Source of the DNA: Planctomycetota bacterium
Lineage (GTDB): Bacteria; Planctomycetota; UBA1135
Assembly: GCA_014382465.1 (NCBI GenBank)
Contig: JACNJP010000148.1
Span: 1-7,190 of the forward strand
Reading direction: 5' to 3'
DNA: 7,190 nucleotides
Shown one piece after another: positions 1-6,603 of this stretch (the stretch's first letter is position 1; each line of letters starts with the position of its first letter). The notes beneath the pieces are model-generated. The model ran no database searches, was not told where the DNA came from, and saw nothing but the letters and a program-made list of their open reading frames with translations. A program made the position numbers and the translations under genes.

Positions 1-411
1 CAGCCTCAGGCTCGGCCCGTAGGCTTCGGCCACCGGGCGGCCGTCGACCAGCCGCAGGTCGGTGCGCTGGATCGCGTCCTTGGCCCGCACCGTGATGTCG
101 TGGGGGAGGAGCTCGAGCAGCAGGCCCGGCAGCCGGTCGCGCGGCAGCTCCTTCACCAGGTTGCGGAGCCCGCTGCGGGCGCGGCGCAGGGCGTGGTAAT
201 CGCCCACCAGGAGCGGGTCGCCGGTCTCGAGGGCCAGGTTCAGCTCCAAGGCCGACGCCGCCCGGGTCGGCCCCGAGAGGGTGCTCAGCCAGCTCTGGCG
301 GTAGACCCGAAGCTCCTCCGACAGCGGCGGAGCCTCCTTCGACCAGTCCCGCCGAAGTCGTCTCTCCAGGGCACGGATGTCCTGGACCAGCCGTCGGCGG
401 GCGGATTTCAT
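1..411 (-). CDS. Unrecognised protein, N-terminal 137 codons (3' end outside the window)
   Basis: The frame is open from an ATG at 411 down to the left window edge with no stop, and its codons end mostly in G or C as in the neighbouring genes. An in-frame TGA lies three codons upstream, so this ATG is the first possible ATG start. The visible protein begins MKSARRRLVQDIRALERRLR, which is strongly basic and predicted helical, and continues with a charged Leu/Arg-rich part (about residues 60-110, including LRNLVKELPRDRLPGLLLEL). I see no signal peptide, membrane segment or catalytic motif and do not recognise the family. It lies 45 bp downstream of purQ on the same strand and may be co-transcribed with it. 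An AAGGAGG sequence directly abuts the ATG with no spacer, too close for a standard Shine-Dalgarno, so translation may begin slightly downstream or weakly. No function is proposed. Confidence 0.6.
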   Translation of the reverse strand, partial: MKSARRRLVQDIRALERRLRRDWSKEAPPLSEELRVYRQSWLSTLSGPTRAASALELNLALETGDPLLVGDYHALRRARSGLRNLVKELPRDRLPGLLLELLPHDITVRAKDAIQRTDLRLVDGRPVAEAYGPSLRL

Positions 412-456
412 CCTCCTTCATCGGCCCGAGCCGCGGCCGGACTGAAGAGCAGAATC

Positions 457-1239
457 CTAGACCGCGCTGGCCGCCAGGTAGGGCGCCAGCATGCCTCGGA
501 AGAACGCGATGCCCTCGCTGCCGTCGCCCCAGGCGCCGGCGCCGCGGTCGGGCAGGCTGCCCGGGCCGAGGTTCCGCTCCGGGTGGGGCATGAGGCCGAG
601 GATCCGGCCGCTGGCGTCCACCAGGCCGGCGATCGCGCCCTCGCTGCCGTTGGGGCAGGCCGGGTACTCGGAGGTCGCGGCGCCGGCGGCGTCGGCGTAA
701 CGGAAGGCCACCAGGCCGGCCTGCTCCAGCAGGGCCAGATCCCGGGCGGGGGAGCCGAGCACCAGCCGTCCTTCGGCGTGGGCGGCGGCCGCGGGCAGGA
801 TCGAACCGGCCGGCAGGACGTGGCCGAGCCCGGCTTCGACCCGCAGCCGCACCCACCGGCACTCGAAGCGGTGGGTCCGGTTCCAGGTCAGGGAGGCCCG
901 GACGCCCTCGAGGCCCGGCAGCAGACCGCACTTCACCAGCGCCTGGAAGCCGTTGCAGACGCCGAAGATCGTGCCGCCGCGCTGGTGGAGGCCGCGGAGC
1001 TCCTCGCCGAGGAAGCACTCGATCTCGGTGCCGAGGATCGTGCCGGCGCCGAGGTCGTCGCCGTAGGTGAAGCCGCCGGGCACCGAGAACAGGTCGCAGT
1101 CCCGGATCCGCTCCGGCCTCCGCATCAGCTCGCGGACGTGGATCTGCTCGACCTCGGCCCCGGCCAGCGCGAAGGCGTGCGAGAGCTCTCGGTCGCAGTT
1201 GACGCCGGCGGCGAACAGTTGCAGGACGCGGGGTTTCAT
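457..1239 (-). CDS. purQ: Phosphoribosylformylglycinamidine synthase glutaminase subunit PurQ
   Basis: PurQ is the class I glutamine amidotransferase subunit of FGAM synthase. It hydrolyses glutamine and passes ammonia to PurL for the FGAR to FGAM step of purine synthesis in the cytoplasm. The 260-aa product shows the family landmarks in order: an N-terminal strand ending GVNCDRE (12-18), the PGGFTYGDD loop (54-62), the nucleophile elbow GVCNGFQ with Cys95, a WNRTHRFECRWV segment (119-130), AHAEGR (153-158; AHGEGR is more usual), and GLMPHPER (215-222) with the His219 and Glu221 of the triad. It is somewhat longer than the roughly 225-230 aa of small Bacillus-type PurQ and is similar to the C-terminal glutaminase domain of large PurL enzymes. 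Its ATG overlaps the purL stop as ATGA, and GGAG sits 7 nt upstream of the start inside purL. This implies translational coupling and near-equal subunit synthesis. The gene appears intact. Confidence 0.95.
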   Translation of the reverse strand: MKPRVLQLFAAGVNCDRELSHAFALAGAEVEQIHVRELMRRPERIRDCDLFSVPGGFTYGDDLGAGTILGTEIECFLGEELRGLHQRGGTIFGVCNGFQALVKCGLLPGLEGVRASLTWNRTHRFECRWVRLRVEAGLGHVLPAGSILPAAAAHAEGRLVLGSPARDLALLEQAGLVAFRYADAAGAATSEYPACPNGSEGAIAGLVDASGRILGLMPHPERNLGPGSLPDRGAGAWGDGSEGIAFFRGMLAPYLAASAV

Positions 1240-4139
1240 CGGCGGGCTCCGTTGGCGCGGGCGAGGTCCTCGACGTCCAGGCGGAAGGCCGGGTCGCCGC
1301 TGTCCAGGAATTCGAGGCCGGCGTCGGCGGTGACCTCGCCGACCGCCGCCCAGGGGAGGGTCCGGAGCTGGGCGGCCAGCCGCTCGAGCCGCTCGGGGGC
1401 CACCTCGAGCAGGAAGCGGGTGGGGGTCTCGGCGAACAGGCGGCCGAGGGCGCAGTCACCAGGGTCGGCCGGCACCAGGGCCAGGTCGAGCCGGGCGCCG
1501 AGGCCGTCCGAGCCGATCGCCATCTCGGCCAGGGCGACGGCCAGGCCGCCCTCAGAAAGGTCGTGGCAGGAGACCGCGAGCCGGTCCTCGATGCAGCGGT
1601 GGACGGCGTCGAAGATCGCCGGCGCGCCCTCGAGGTCGGGGCGCGGCGGCAGCGAGTCGCGCAGGCCGAGCAGGTCGGAGGCCACCGAGGCGCCGCCGGC
1701 GGCGGCCCGTGTCCGCCCCACCAGCACCAGCAGGTCGCCGGCCCGCTTGAGCGGCGTGGTGGTGGCCAGCGCCGTGTCGGCCATCGGCGCGATCGCGGTG
1801 CACAGCAGCGTCGGCGGGATCGGGCGCTCCCGGTCGCCGACGCGGTACTCGTTGTTGAGGGAGTCCTTGCCGCTGATGAAGGGCGCGCCGTAGGCCAGGG
1901 CCACGTCGCGGCAGGCTTCGGCGGCCACCACCAGGGTGCCGAAGCGGTCCGGCTTGCGGCAGTCGCCCCAGCAGAAGTTGTCGAGCAGGGCGACGCGGTG
2001 CGGGTTGCCGCCGGCGGCGACGACGTTGCGCACCGCCTCGTCGATGGCCATGGCGGCGCCGGCCCAGGAGTCGAGCTCGGCGATTCGCGGGGCGATGCCG
2101 CAGCCGATGGCGACGCCGGCGTCGAGGTCGAGGCGCGGCTTGAGGACGGTTCCGTCGCCGGGGCCGCGGCCACGGGGGCCCTGGTACGGCTTGACGACCG
2201 TGCCGCCCTGGACCTCGTGGTCGTATTGGCGCACCACCCACTCCTTGCTGGCGATCGAGGGGTGGGCCAGGGCCGCCAGCAGCAAGGCCGCGGGGTCCGC
2301 CTCGGACGGCCAGGCGGTCTCGGGCAGGTCGCGCTGCACCAGCTCGGCCTGGCGCAGCGGTTGCGGCACGCCGCCGTGCAGGAAGTCCATCGGCATGTCG
2401 CCGACCAGCTCGCCGTGCCACCGCAGCACCAGCCGGCCGGTGCCAGTGAAGCGGCCGAGCACGGTGGCCTCGACCTCGTGGCTGGCGCAGAGGCCGAGGA
2501 AGGCCTCCTCGGTCTCGGGCGGCACCGCGAACACCATCCGCTCCTGCGCCTCGGAGATCCAGATTTCCCAGTAGGCGAGGCCGGGGTACTTCAGCGGCGC
2601 GGTCGAGAGCTCGACCTCGGCGCCGCAGTGCTCGCCCATCTCGCCGACCGCGCTGGAGAAGCCGCCGGCGCCGCAGTCGGTGACGGCCGAGTAGAGGCGC
2701 CGGTCGCGCGCCAGCATCATCACGTCCAGGACCTTCTTCTCGGTGATCGGGTCGCCGATCTGGACCGCGGCGGCGTCGACGGTCTCGGACTCCTCGTGCA
2801 GGGCCTCGGAGGAGAAGGTCGCGCCGTGGATGCCGTCGCGGCCGGTGCGGCCGCCGATCGAGACGATGGCGTCGCCCGGCCGGGCCGCCTTGGCGACGCA
2901 GTCGCGCGGGATCTCGCCGACGCAGCCGGCGAAGACCAGCGGGTTGGCGACGTAGCCGGGATGGCGGATGACGGTGCCGCAGACGGTCGGGATGCCCATG
3001 CGGTTGCCGTAGTCGCGCACCCCGGCGATGACCCCGGCGAGGATCCGGTCGGGGTGCATCGTGCCCGGCGGCACGTCCTCAGCGGCCATCTCGCTGGTGC
3101 CGACGCAGAAGACGTCGGTGGCGGCGAAGGGGCGGGCGCCGAGGCCGGTGCCGAGGATGTCCCGGATGACCCCGCCGATGCCGGTGCCGGCGCCGCCGTA
3201 GGGGTCCAGGGCGCTCGGGTGGTTGTGGGTCTCGACCTTGATGGCGACGCCGATGTCCTCGGTCAGCGCGACCACCCCGGCGTTGTCGACGAAGACGCTC
3301 CAGCACCAGTCCGGAGACAGCCGCTGGGTGGCCTCGAAGACCGTCTGCTTGAGCAGGTTGCGGTACTCGCGCTCGGCCACGGTCCGGCCGGCCTCGTCCC
3401 GCACCACCAGCCGCACCGGACCGGTCAGGGTCTTGTGCTTGCAGTGCTCGGACCAGGTCTGGGCCAGGGTCTCCAATTCGACGTCGGTGGGCTCCCGGCC
3501 CTCGCCGCGGAAGAAGGCCTGGATCGAGCCCATCTCCTCGACCGACAGCGCCAGGCTCATGCCGGCGGAGATCTCGGTCAGCCGCGGACCGCCGGCGTCG
3601 AGCAGCGGGACCTCGACGCGAACGCCCGGCCGGGCGGTGGGGTGGGGGTGCATGGCCTGGACCTCGGTCCCGGCGCTGACCTTCTCGATCACGGGGTTGG
3701 CCAGGGCCCGGCTGCTGGCCTCCACCAGGAGAGCGGTGTCCACGCCGCCCTCGACCCGGAAGGCGCGATAGGACTCCACCGCTTCGGACTCCGCCAGCTC
3801 GACGCCGAGCAAGCGCAGGGCCCGGCCGGCGGACTGGCCCTCGGGGTCGGCCACCCCCGGCAGCCTCCGGATCACGACCATCGCCGCCGCCTCCGCCGGG
3901 AGCTCGCCTGGCGCCAGGATCCGGACCACCTCGGTGACCGGGTCGGCGAACAGCCGCCGGCTGGCCTCCTCCACCTGGGCCCGCCCGAGATCCCCGGGGA
4001 GCAGGTAGGCGCGGGCCGAGCGCACGGCGCCGGCGACCGTCAGGCCCCGGTGTTCCAGCGCCTTCAGAGCCGCTTCCCCGACCGGATCGCTCCGCTCAGG
4101 GGACAATTCCAACTCGACTCGCCAGGCTCCCTTGGTCAT
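1236..4139 (-). CDS. purL: Phosphoribosylformylglycinamidine synthase subunit PurL with fused tandem PurS-like N-terminus (PurSL type)
   Basis: This is the ATP-dependent synthetase subunit of FGAM synthase, which converts FGAR plus ammonia to FGAM. The 967-aa protein starts with two PurS-like modules of about 75 residues (about 6-78 and 86-158). Their ends match each other (LFADPVTEVVRI at 63-74 and ALANPVIEKVSA at 145-156). A linker follows, with the conserved TWSEHCKHKT (228-237) including catalytic-region His232, then two AIR-synthase-type halves. The first contains KVETHNHPSA (301-310), the nucleotide-binding GAGTGIGGVIRD (316-327) and GGRTGRDGIHGATFSSE (429-445). The second contains YDHEVQGGTVVKP (639-651), CHDLSEGG (858-865) and FISGKDSLNNE (754-764). 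There is no glutaminase domain; the C-terminus ends in RANGARR at the purQ overlap. Small PurL proteins are about 720-750 aa and full large PurL about 1,300 aa, so this is large PurL minus its glutaminase. A short AAGGGA-like sequence close to the ATG is the only ribosome-binding signal seen. First gene of the minus-strand unit. Confidence 0.95.
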   Translation of the reverse strand: MTKGAWRVELELSPERSDPVGEAALKALEHRGLTVAGAVRSARAYLLPGDLGRAQVEEASRRLFADPVTEVVRILAPGELPAEAAAMVVIRRLPGVADPEGQSAGRALRLLGVELAESEAVESYRAFRVEGGVDTALLVEASSRALANPVIEKVSAGTEVQAMHPHPTARPGVRVEVPLLDAGGPRLTEISAGMSLALSVEEMGSIQAFFRGEGREPTDVELETLAQTWSEHCKHKTLTGPVRLVVRDEAGRTVAEREYRNLLKQTVFEATQRLSPDWCWSVFVDNAGVVALTEDIGVAIKVETHNHPSALDPYGGAGTGIGGVIRDILGTGLGARPFAATDVFCVGTSEMAAEDVPPGTMHPDRILAGVIAGVRDYGNRMGIPTVCGTVIRHPGYVANPLVFAGCVGEIPRDCVAKAARPGDAIVSIGGRTGRDGIHGATFSSEALHEESETVDAAAVQIGDPITEKKVLDVMMLARDRRLYSAVTDCGAGGFSSAVGEMGEHCGAEVELSTAPLKYPGLAYWEIWISEAQERMVFAVPPETEEAFLGLCASHEVEATVLGRFTGTGRLVLRWHGELVGDMPMDFLHGGVPQPLRQAELVQRDLPETAWPSEADPAALLLAALAHPSIASKEWVVRQYDHEVQGGTVVKPYQGPRGRGPGDGTVLKPRLDLDAGVAIGCGIAPRIAELDSWAGAAMAIDEAVRNVVAAGGNPHRVALLDNFCWGDCRKPDRFGTLVVAAEACRDVALAYGAPFISGKDSLNNEYRVGDRERPIPPTLLCTAIAPMADTALATTTPLKRAGDLLVLVGRTRAAAGGASVASDLLGLRDSLPPRPDLEGAPAIFDAVHRCIEDRLAVSCHDLSEGGLAVALAEMAIGSDGLGARLDLALVPADPGDCALGRLFAETPTRFLLEVAPERLERLAAQLRTLPWAAVGEVTADAGLEFLDSGDPAFRLDVEDLARANGARR
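1247..1250 (-). promoter_or_regulatory. Ribosome binding site of purQ inside the end of purL
   Basis: Read on the minus strand this is GGAG, followed by 7 nt and then the purQ ATG. Together with the 4-bp ATGA stop/start overlap it supports the chosen purQ start and suggests coupled reinitiation by ribosomes finishing purL. Confidence 0.6.
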
Positions 4140-4216
4140 TTCCCTTGCTTTCCGGCCTCTTGAGCGGGTTATCCTAAGGTTTCCGCGGGCGGCTTGACAG
4201 CCGCCCCGGCCCGATC
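4140..4216. promoter_or_regulatory. Divergent intergenic region between purL and accA
   Basis: This 77-bp spacer is the only place from which both gene groups can be started, so it should carry promoters for both strands. It has a short AT-richer pocket at about 4169-4183 in otherwise GC-rich DNA. On the minus strand, CTGTCA (4195-4200) and TAGGAT (4171-4176) are separated by 18 bp and each matches 4 of 6 sigma-70 consensus bases, a possible purL promoter. On the plus strand a perfect TTGACA lies at 4194-4199, but at 17-bp spacing the -10 would fall on the accA start codon and reads ATGGCC, so it is probably fortuitous. No purine-type riboswitch or clear operator palindrome was found; GGTT occurs twice, 11 bp apart (4167 and 4178). 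Exact promoter positions are inference. Confidence 0.4.
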
Positions 4217-5335
4217 ATGGCCAAGAGCAAGAAGAACTCCGCCCAGGACACCCTGCAGGTGCTTCCCTTCGAGAAGCCGATCGAGGACGTTCGGGCGCGC
4301 CTCCTGGAGCTGGAGGAGCTCGCCGCCCTGACCAGTCAGGACCTCAGCGAGGAGGTCGAGTTCTACCGCGAGCGGCTGCGGCGGCTGACCGAGGAGATCT
4401 ACGGCGACCTCAGCCCCTGGGACCGGGTCCAGGTCGCCCGCCACCCGATGCGCCCCCTGGTGAGCGACTTCATCGAGTCCTGCTGCGAGGACTGGGTCGA
4501 GCTCCACGGCGACGGCTACTTCGCCGACGACCAGGCCATGGTCACCGGCCTCGCCACCCTGGACGGCGTCCGAGTGATGCTGGTCGGCCACCGCAAGGGC
4601 CGCGACACCAAGAGCCGCATGGCCTGCAACTTCGGCTCGGCCCACCCCGAAGGCTATCGCAAGGCGCTGCGCAAGATGCGCCTCGCCGCCCGCATGGGCC
4701 TGCCGGTGGTGTGCCTGGTGAACACTCCGGGTGCCTACCCCGGCGTCGGCGCCGAGGAGCGCGGGCAGGCGCGGGCGATCGCCGAGAACATCCATGAGAT
4801 GTTCGGCATCCGGGTGCCGGTGATCGCGATCGTGCTCGGCGAGGGCGGCTCCGGCGGCGCCCTGGGGATCGCCGTCGCCGACCGGGTCGGCATGCTCGAG
4901 AACTCCTGGTACAGCGTCATCTCCCCCGAGGGCTGCGCCTCGATCCTGTGGCACAGCGCCGAGGGCCGCGAGGAGGCGGCCGAGGCCTTGCAGCTCACGG
5001 CCGCGCCGCTCCTGCGGCTGGGGATCATCGACAAGGTCGTCCCCGAGCCGGTCGGGGGCGCCCACCGCGATCCCGCCGCCGCCCTGCGAGCCCTGAAGGA
5101 GCAGATCCTGGCCTGGGTCCGGGAGCTCCAGCAGCTGACCCCGGACGAGCTGGTGAAGCAGCGGCGCCGGAAATTCCGCTACGTGGCCGCTTCCATCGCC
5201 TGCCTGGAGACGGCCCTCAATCCGGCCCAGACCGGGCACGAGGACGACTCGGAGGTCCCTGAGCCCGGCGCGGAGGCCCCCGATCGCCTCGCCGGCCTGG
5301 CCGAACCGCCGGCGCGAGCCACCCGGGAGCCGTGA
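4217..5335 (+). CDS. accA: Acetyl-CoA carboxylase carboxyltransferase subunit alpha (AccA)
   Basis: AccA combines with AccD to form the carboxyltransferase that moves CO2 from carboxybiotin-BCCP to acetyl-CoA, giving malonyl-CoA for fatty-acid synthesis. The 372-aa product has the typical helical N-terminus (FEKPIEDVRARLLELEEL, about 18-35), then the crotonase-fold core: HGDGYFADD (97-105), GHRKGRDTK (124-132), the acyl-CoA and oxyanion region TPGAYPGVGAEERGQ (170-184), GEGGSGGALGI (208-218), and SPEGCASILW (236-245). E. coli AccA is about 319 aa. The extra length is a C-terminal tail from about residue 325, rich in Glu, Pro and Ala and with no recognised domain. No good Shine-Dalgarno precedes the ATG; the upstream bases are C-rich, but the conserved N-terminus supports this start. 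It is the first gene of the plus-strand group. Its TGA overlaps a GTG that could start the sigma factor gene. accD and the biotin carboxylase/BCCP genes are not in this window. Confidence 0.95.
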   Translation: MAKSKKNSAQDTLQVLPFEKPIEDVRARLLELEELAALTSQDLSEEVEFYRERLRRLTEEIYGDLSPWDRVQVARHPMRPLVSDFIESCCEDWVELHGDGYFADDQAMVTGLATLDGVRVMLVGHRKGRDTKSRMACNFGSAHPEGYRKALRKMRLAARMGLPVVCLVNTPGAYPGVGAEERGQARAIAENIHEMFGIRVPVIAIVLGEGGSGGALGIAVADRVGMLENSWYSVISPEGCASILWHSAEGREEAAEALQLTAAPLLRLGIIDKVVPEPVGGAHRDPAAALRALKEQILAWVRELQQLTPDELVKQRRRKFRYVAASIACLETALNPAQTGHEDDSEVPEPGAEAPDRLAGLAEPPARATREP

Positions 5336-5382
5336 CCGAGACCCCGAATCCGGCCAACGAGGGGCAGCGGGAAGCCGTAACG

Positions 5383-5390
5383 GGAAGGAA
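5383..5390 (+). promoter_or_regulatory. Ribosome binding site that favours the ATG start of the ECF sigma gene
   Basis: GGAAGGAA ends 4 nt before the ATG at 5395, giving an AAGGA core with a spacing of about 5 nt. It is the best Shine-Dalgarno match for the sigma gene. The codons just upstream also lose the strong G/C third-position preference seen in the gene body, as expected for an untranslated leader. Confidence 0.55.
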
Positions 5391-5394
5391 TCTC

Positions 5395-6033
5395 ATGGGT
5401 CACCCCGCCCTCCGACTGGTCCACCACCAAGCTCCGAGCCAAGACCGGGCCTCGGGCCTGGAACAGCTCCGGGACGAGGAGCTGCTCGCCCTGGCCTGTG
5501 ACGGCGAGAAGACCGCCTTCCTCATCCTGGTCCAGCGCTACGAGGATCGCGCGGTCCACACCGCCCGCGCCGTGGTCGGCAATCTCGAGACCGCCCGTGA
5601 GATCGCCCAGGAGGCCTTCCTCAAGGTCTACGCCCACCGCGAACGCTTCGACGTCAAGCGCCGGTTCAGCAGCTGGTTCTACCGCATCCTGCGCAACCTG
5701 GCCGTCGACCGGCTGAGGCGGCAGGCCTCCGGCACGCCGGGCGCCGTCGCCGAACTGGTCGGGGACTGGGACGGCCTGGCTCGCGGACCCGCGGCCGAGG
5801 CTTCGGTCGCCGAGCGCAAGGCCGCGGTCCACCGTGTGCTCCAGGACCTGCCGGCCAAGTTCCGAGAAGTCCTCTCCCTGCGCGACATCGAGGGCCTGTC
5901 CTGCGGCGAGATCGCCGGCCGGGTCGGCATCAGCGCGGGCACCGTCCGCTGGCGGCTGCACCACGCCCGGAAGCTGTTCCGGCAGCACTGGGAGCGCCTG
6001 CTCGGCAAGGAAGAGGGGGACCTGGAGCTGTGA
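5395..6033 (+). CDS. ECF-type RNA polymerase sigma factor (sigma-70 family, group 4)
   Basis: This cytoplasmic sigma factor redirects RNA polymerase to a small regulon, normally when its anti-sigma releases it. From the ATG at 5395 the product is 212 aa. Region 2 spans about 41-109: AFLILVQRYEDRAVHTARAV, the core-binding and -10 recognition stretch AREIAQEAFLKVYAHRERF (67-85) and FSSWFYRILRNLAVDRLRR (91-109). A variable linker follows (110-142), then region 4 (about 143-203) with LPAKFREVLSLRDIEGLSC and the helix-turn-helix GEIAGRVGISAGTVRWRLHHARK (171-193). There is no region 1.1 or region 3, which defines the ECF group. An alternative GTG at 5332 would add 21 residues and overlap the accA stop as GTGA. 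I prefer 5395 because of its better ribosome-binding site, but both keep all domains. Its stop overlaps the next gene as GTGA. The subgroup and target promoters cannot be assigned by eye. Confidence 0.92.
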   Translation: MGHPALRLVHHQAPSQDRASGLEQLRDEELLALACDGEKTAFLILVQRYEDRAVHTARAVVGNLETAREIAQEAFLKVYAHRERFDVKRRFSSWFYRILRNLAVDRLRRQASGTPGAVAELVGDWDGLARGPAAEASVAERKAAVHRVLQDLPAKFREVLSLRDIEGLSCGEIAGRVGISAGTVRWRLHHARKLFRQHWERLLGKEEGDLEL

Positions 6034-6596
6034 ACTGCCGCGCCGCCGTCCGCCTGCTCCCGCTGCATGCCGGCGGGGACCTGCTCGCCGACCAGGCCGC
6101 CGACCTCGAGCTTCACCTGGTCGGTTGCTCAAGCTGCTCCGGTGAGCTCGAGGCCTACTCCGAGCTCCGGCAGGTGGTCTCCTCGGTGCGGGAGCCGCTG
6201 TTGCACCACGGCCTCTGGGAGGCCCTCGACTCGCGCCTGGATGCGGTCGACGCCACCCGCCGGCTGCGCCGCCGCTGGTACCGGAGCCCCTGGATCTACA
6301 GCGCCGCCGCCGCCGTCCTGGCGCTGGCCTTCCTGCCTCCCTGGGTTCCTGCTCCGGACCGCCCGTCCGGGGTCGGCGAGCCGGGACCGCGGTCCGAGGT
6401 GGCCGTCGGCGCCGACGCCGCGGCTCCGGATCTCGTCCGCACGCCGCTCTTGGATGAGGCGGCCGAGGTCCTCCAGCAGGTGCCGGCCGGCGAACTCGAG
6501 CGCTTCCTGCGCGAGAACGCCGGCTTCCGGCAGCCCACCGGACTGGACGGCGGCCTGGTCGCCAGCCCCGTCGGGCTCCGGGTCCGCGAGTTCTGA
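6030..6596 (+). CDS. Zinc-binding (ZAS-type) transmembrane anti-sigma factor
   Basis: This is the likely inhibitor of the sigma factor encoded just upstream. The 188-aa product starts with GTG, which overlaps the sigma stop as GTGA, the usual coupling of a sigma/anti-sigma pair. The N-terminal 45 residues show the zinc-associated anti-sigma signature: Cys3, then LELHLVGCSSCSGELE (26-41) carrying His29-x3-Cys33-x2-Cys36. A charged helical linker (about 42-84) leads to one membrane helix (about 86-105, SPWIYSAAAAVLALAFLPPW) preceded by the basic cluster RRLRRRWYR, so the zinc domain should be cytoplasmic. The C-terminal 80 or so residues would lie outside the membrane: a Pro/Gly/Ala-rich part, then a probable helix (DEAAEVLQQVPAGELERFLREN, about 142-163). 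This domain is not recognised; it could be the signal-sensing or protease-accessible portion. An AAGAGGGGGA sequence sits about 9 nt before the start. Function is inferred from motif plus context. Confidence 0.85.
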   Translation: MNCRAAVRLLPLHAGGDLLADQAADLELHLVGCSSCSGELEAYSELRQVVSSVREPLLHHGLWEALDSRLDAVDATRRLRRRWYRSPWIYSAAAAVLALAFLPPWVPAPDRPSGVGEPGPRSEVAVGADAAAPDLVRTPLLDEAAEVLQQVPAGELERFLRENAGFRQPTGLDGGLVASPVGLRVREF

Positions 6597-6603
6597 CCCC
6601 CCG

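Noticed and set aside
412..456. Possible terminator between purQ and the unknown downstream gene
   Set aside because: A short CGGCC/GGCCG stem with an 8-nt loop can be drawn, but there is no following T-run and the stem is only 5 bp, which is expected by chance in such GC-rich DNA.
100..1893. Plus-strand open frame of 597 codons across the unknown gene, purQ and the end of purL
   Set aside because: It crosses three minus-strand genes and its composition switches abruptly from Gln/Ala/Gly-rich to Ser/Arg-rich with no motifs, so it is not a gene.
1563..4163. Long plus-strand open frame of 866 codons opposite purL
   Set aside because: It is antisense to an intact, motif-rich PurL. Its product is low complexity, dominated by Gly, Ala, Val, Asp, His and Gln, as expected when a GC-rich gene is read in its complementary frame.
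4194..4199. Perfect TTGACA as a -35 box for accA
   Set aside because: At 17-bp spacing the -10 position falls on the accA start codon and reads ATGGCC, so it cannot serve a normal leadered accA promoter.
4169..5239. Minus-strand open frame of 356 codons opposite accA
   Set aside because: It is fully antisense to AccA, which has all its family motifs; the antisense product is low complexity.
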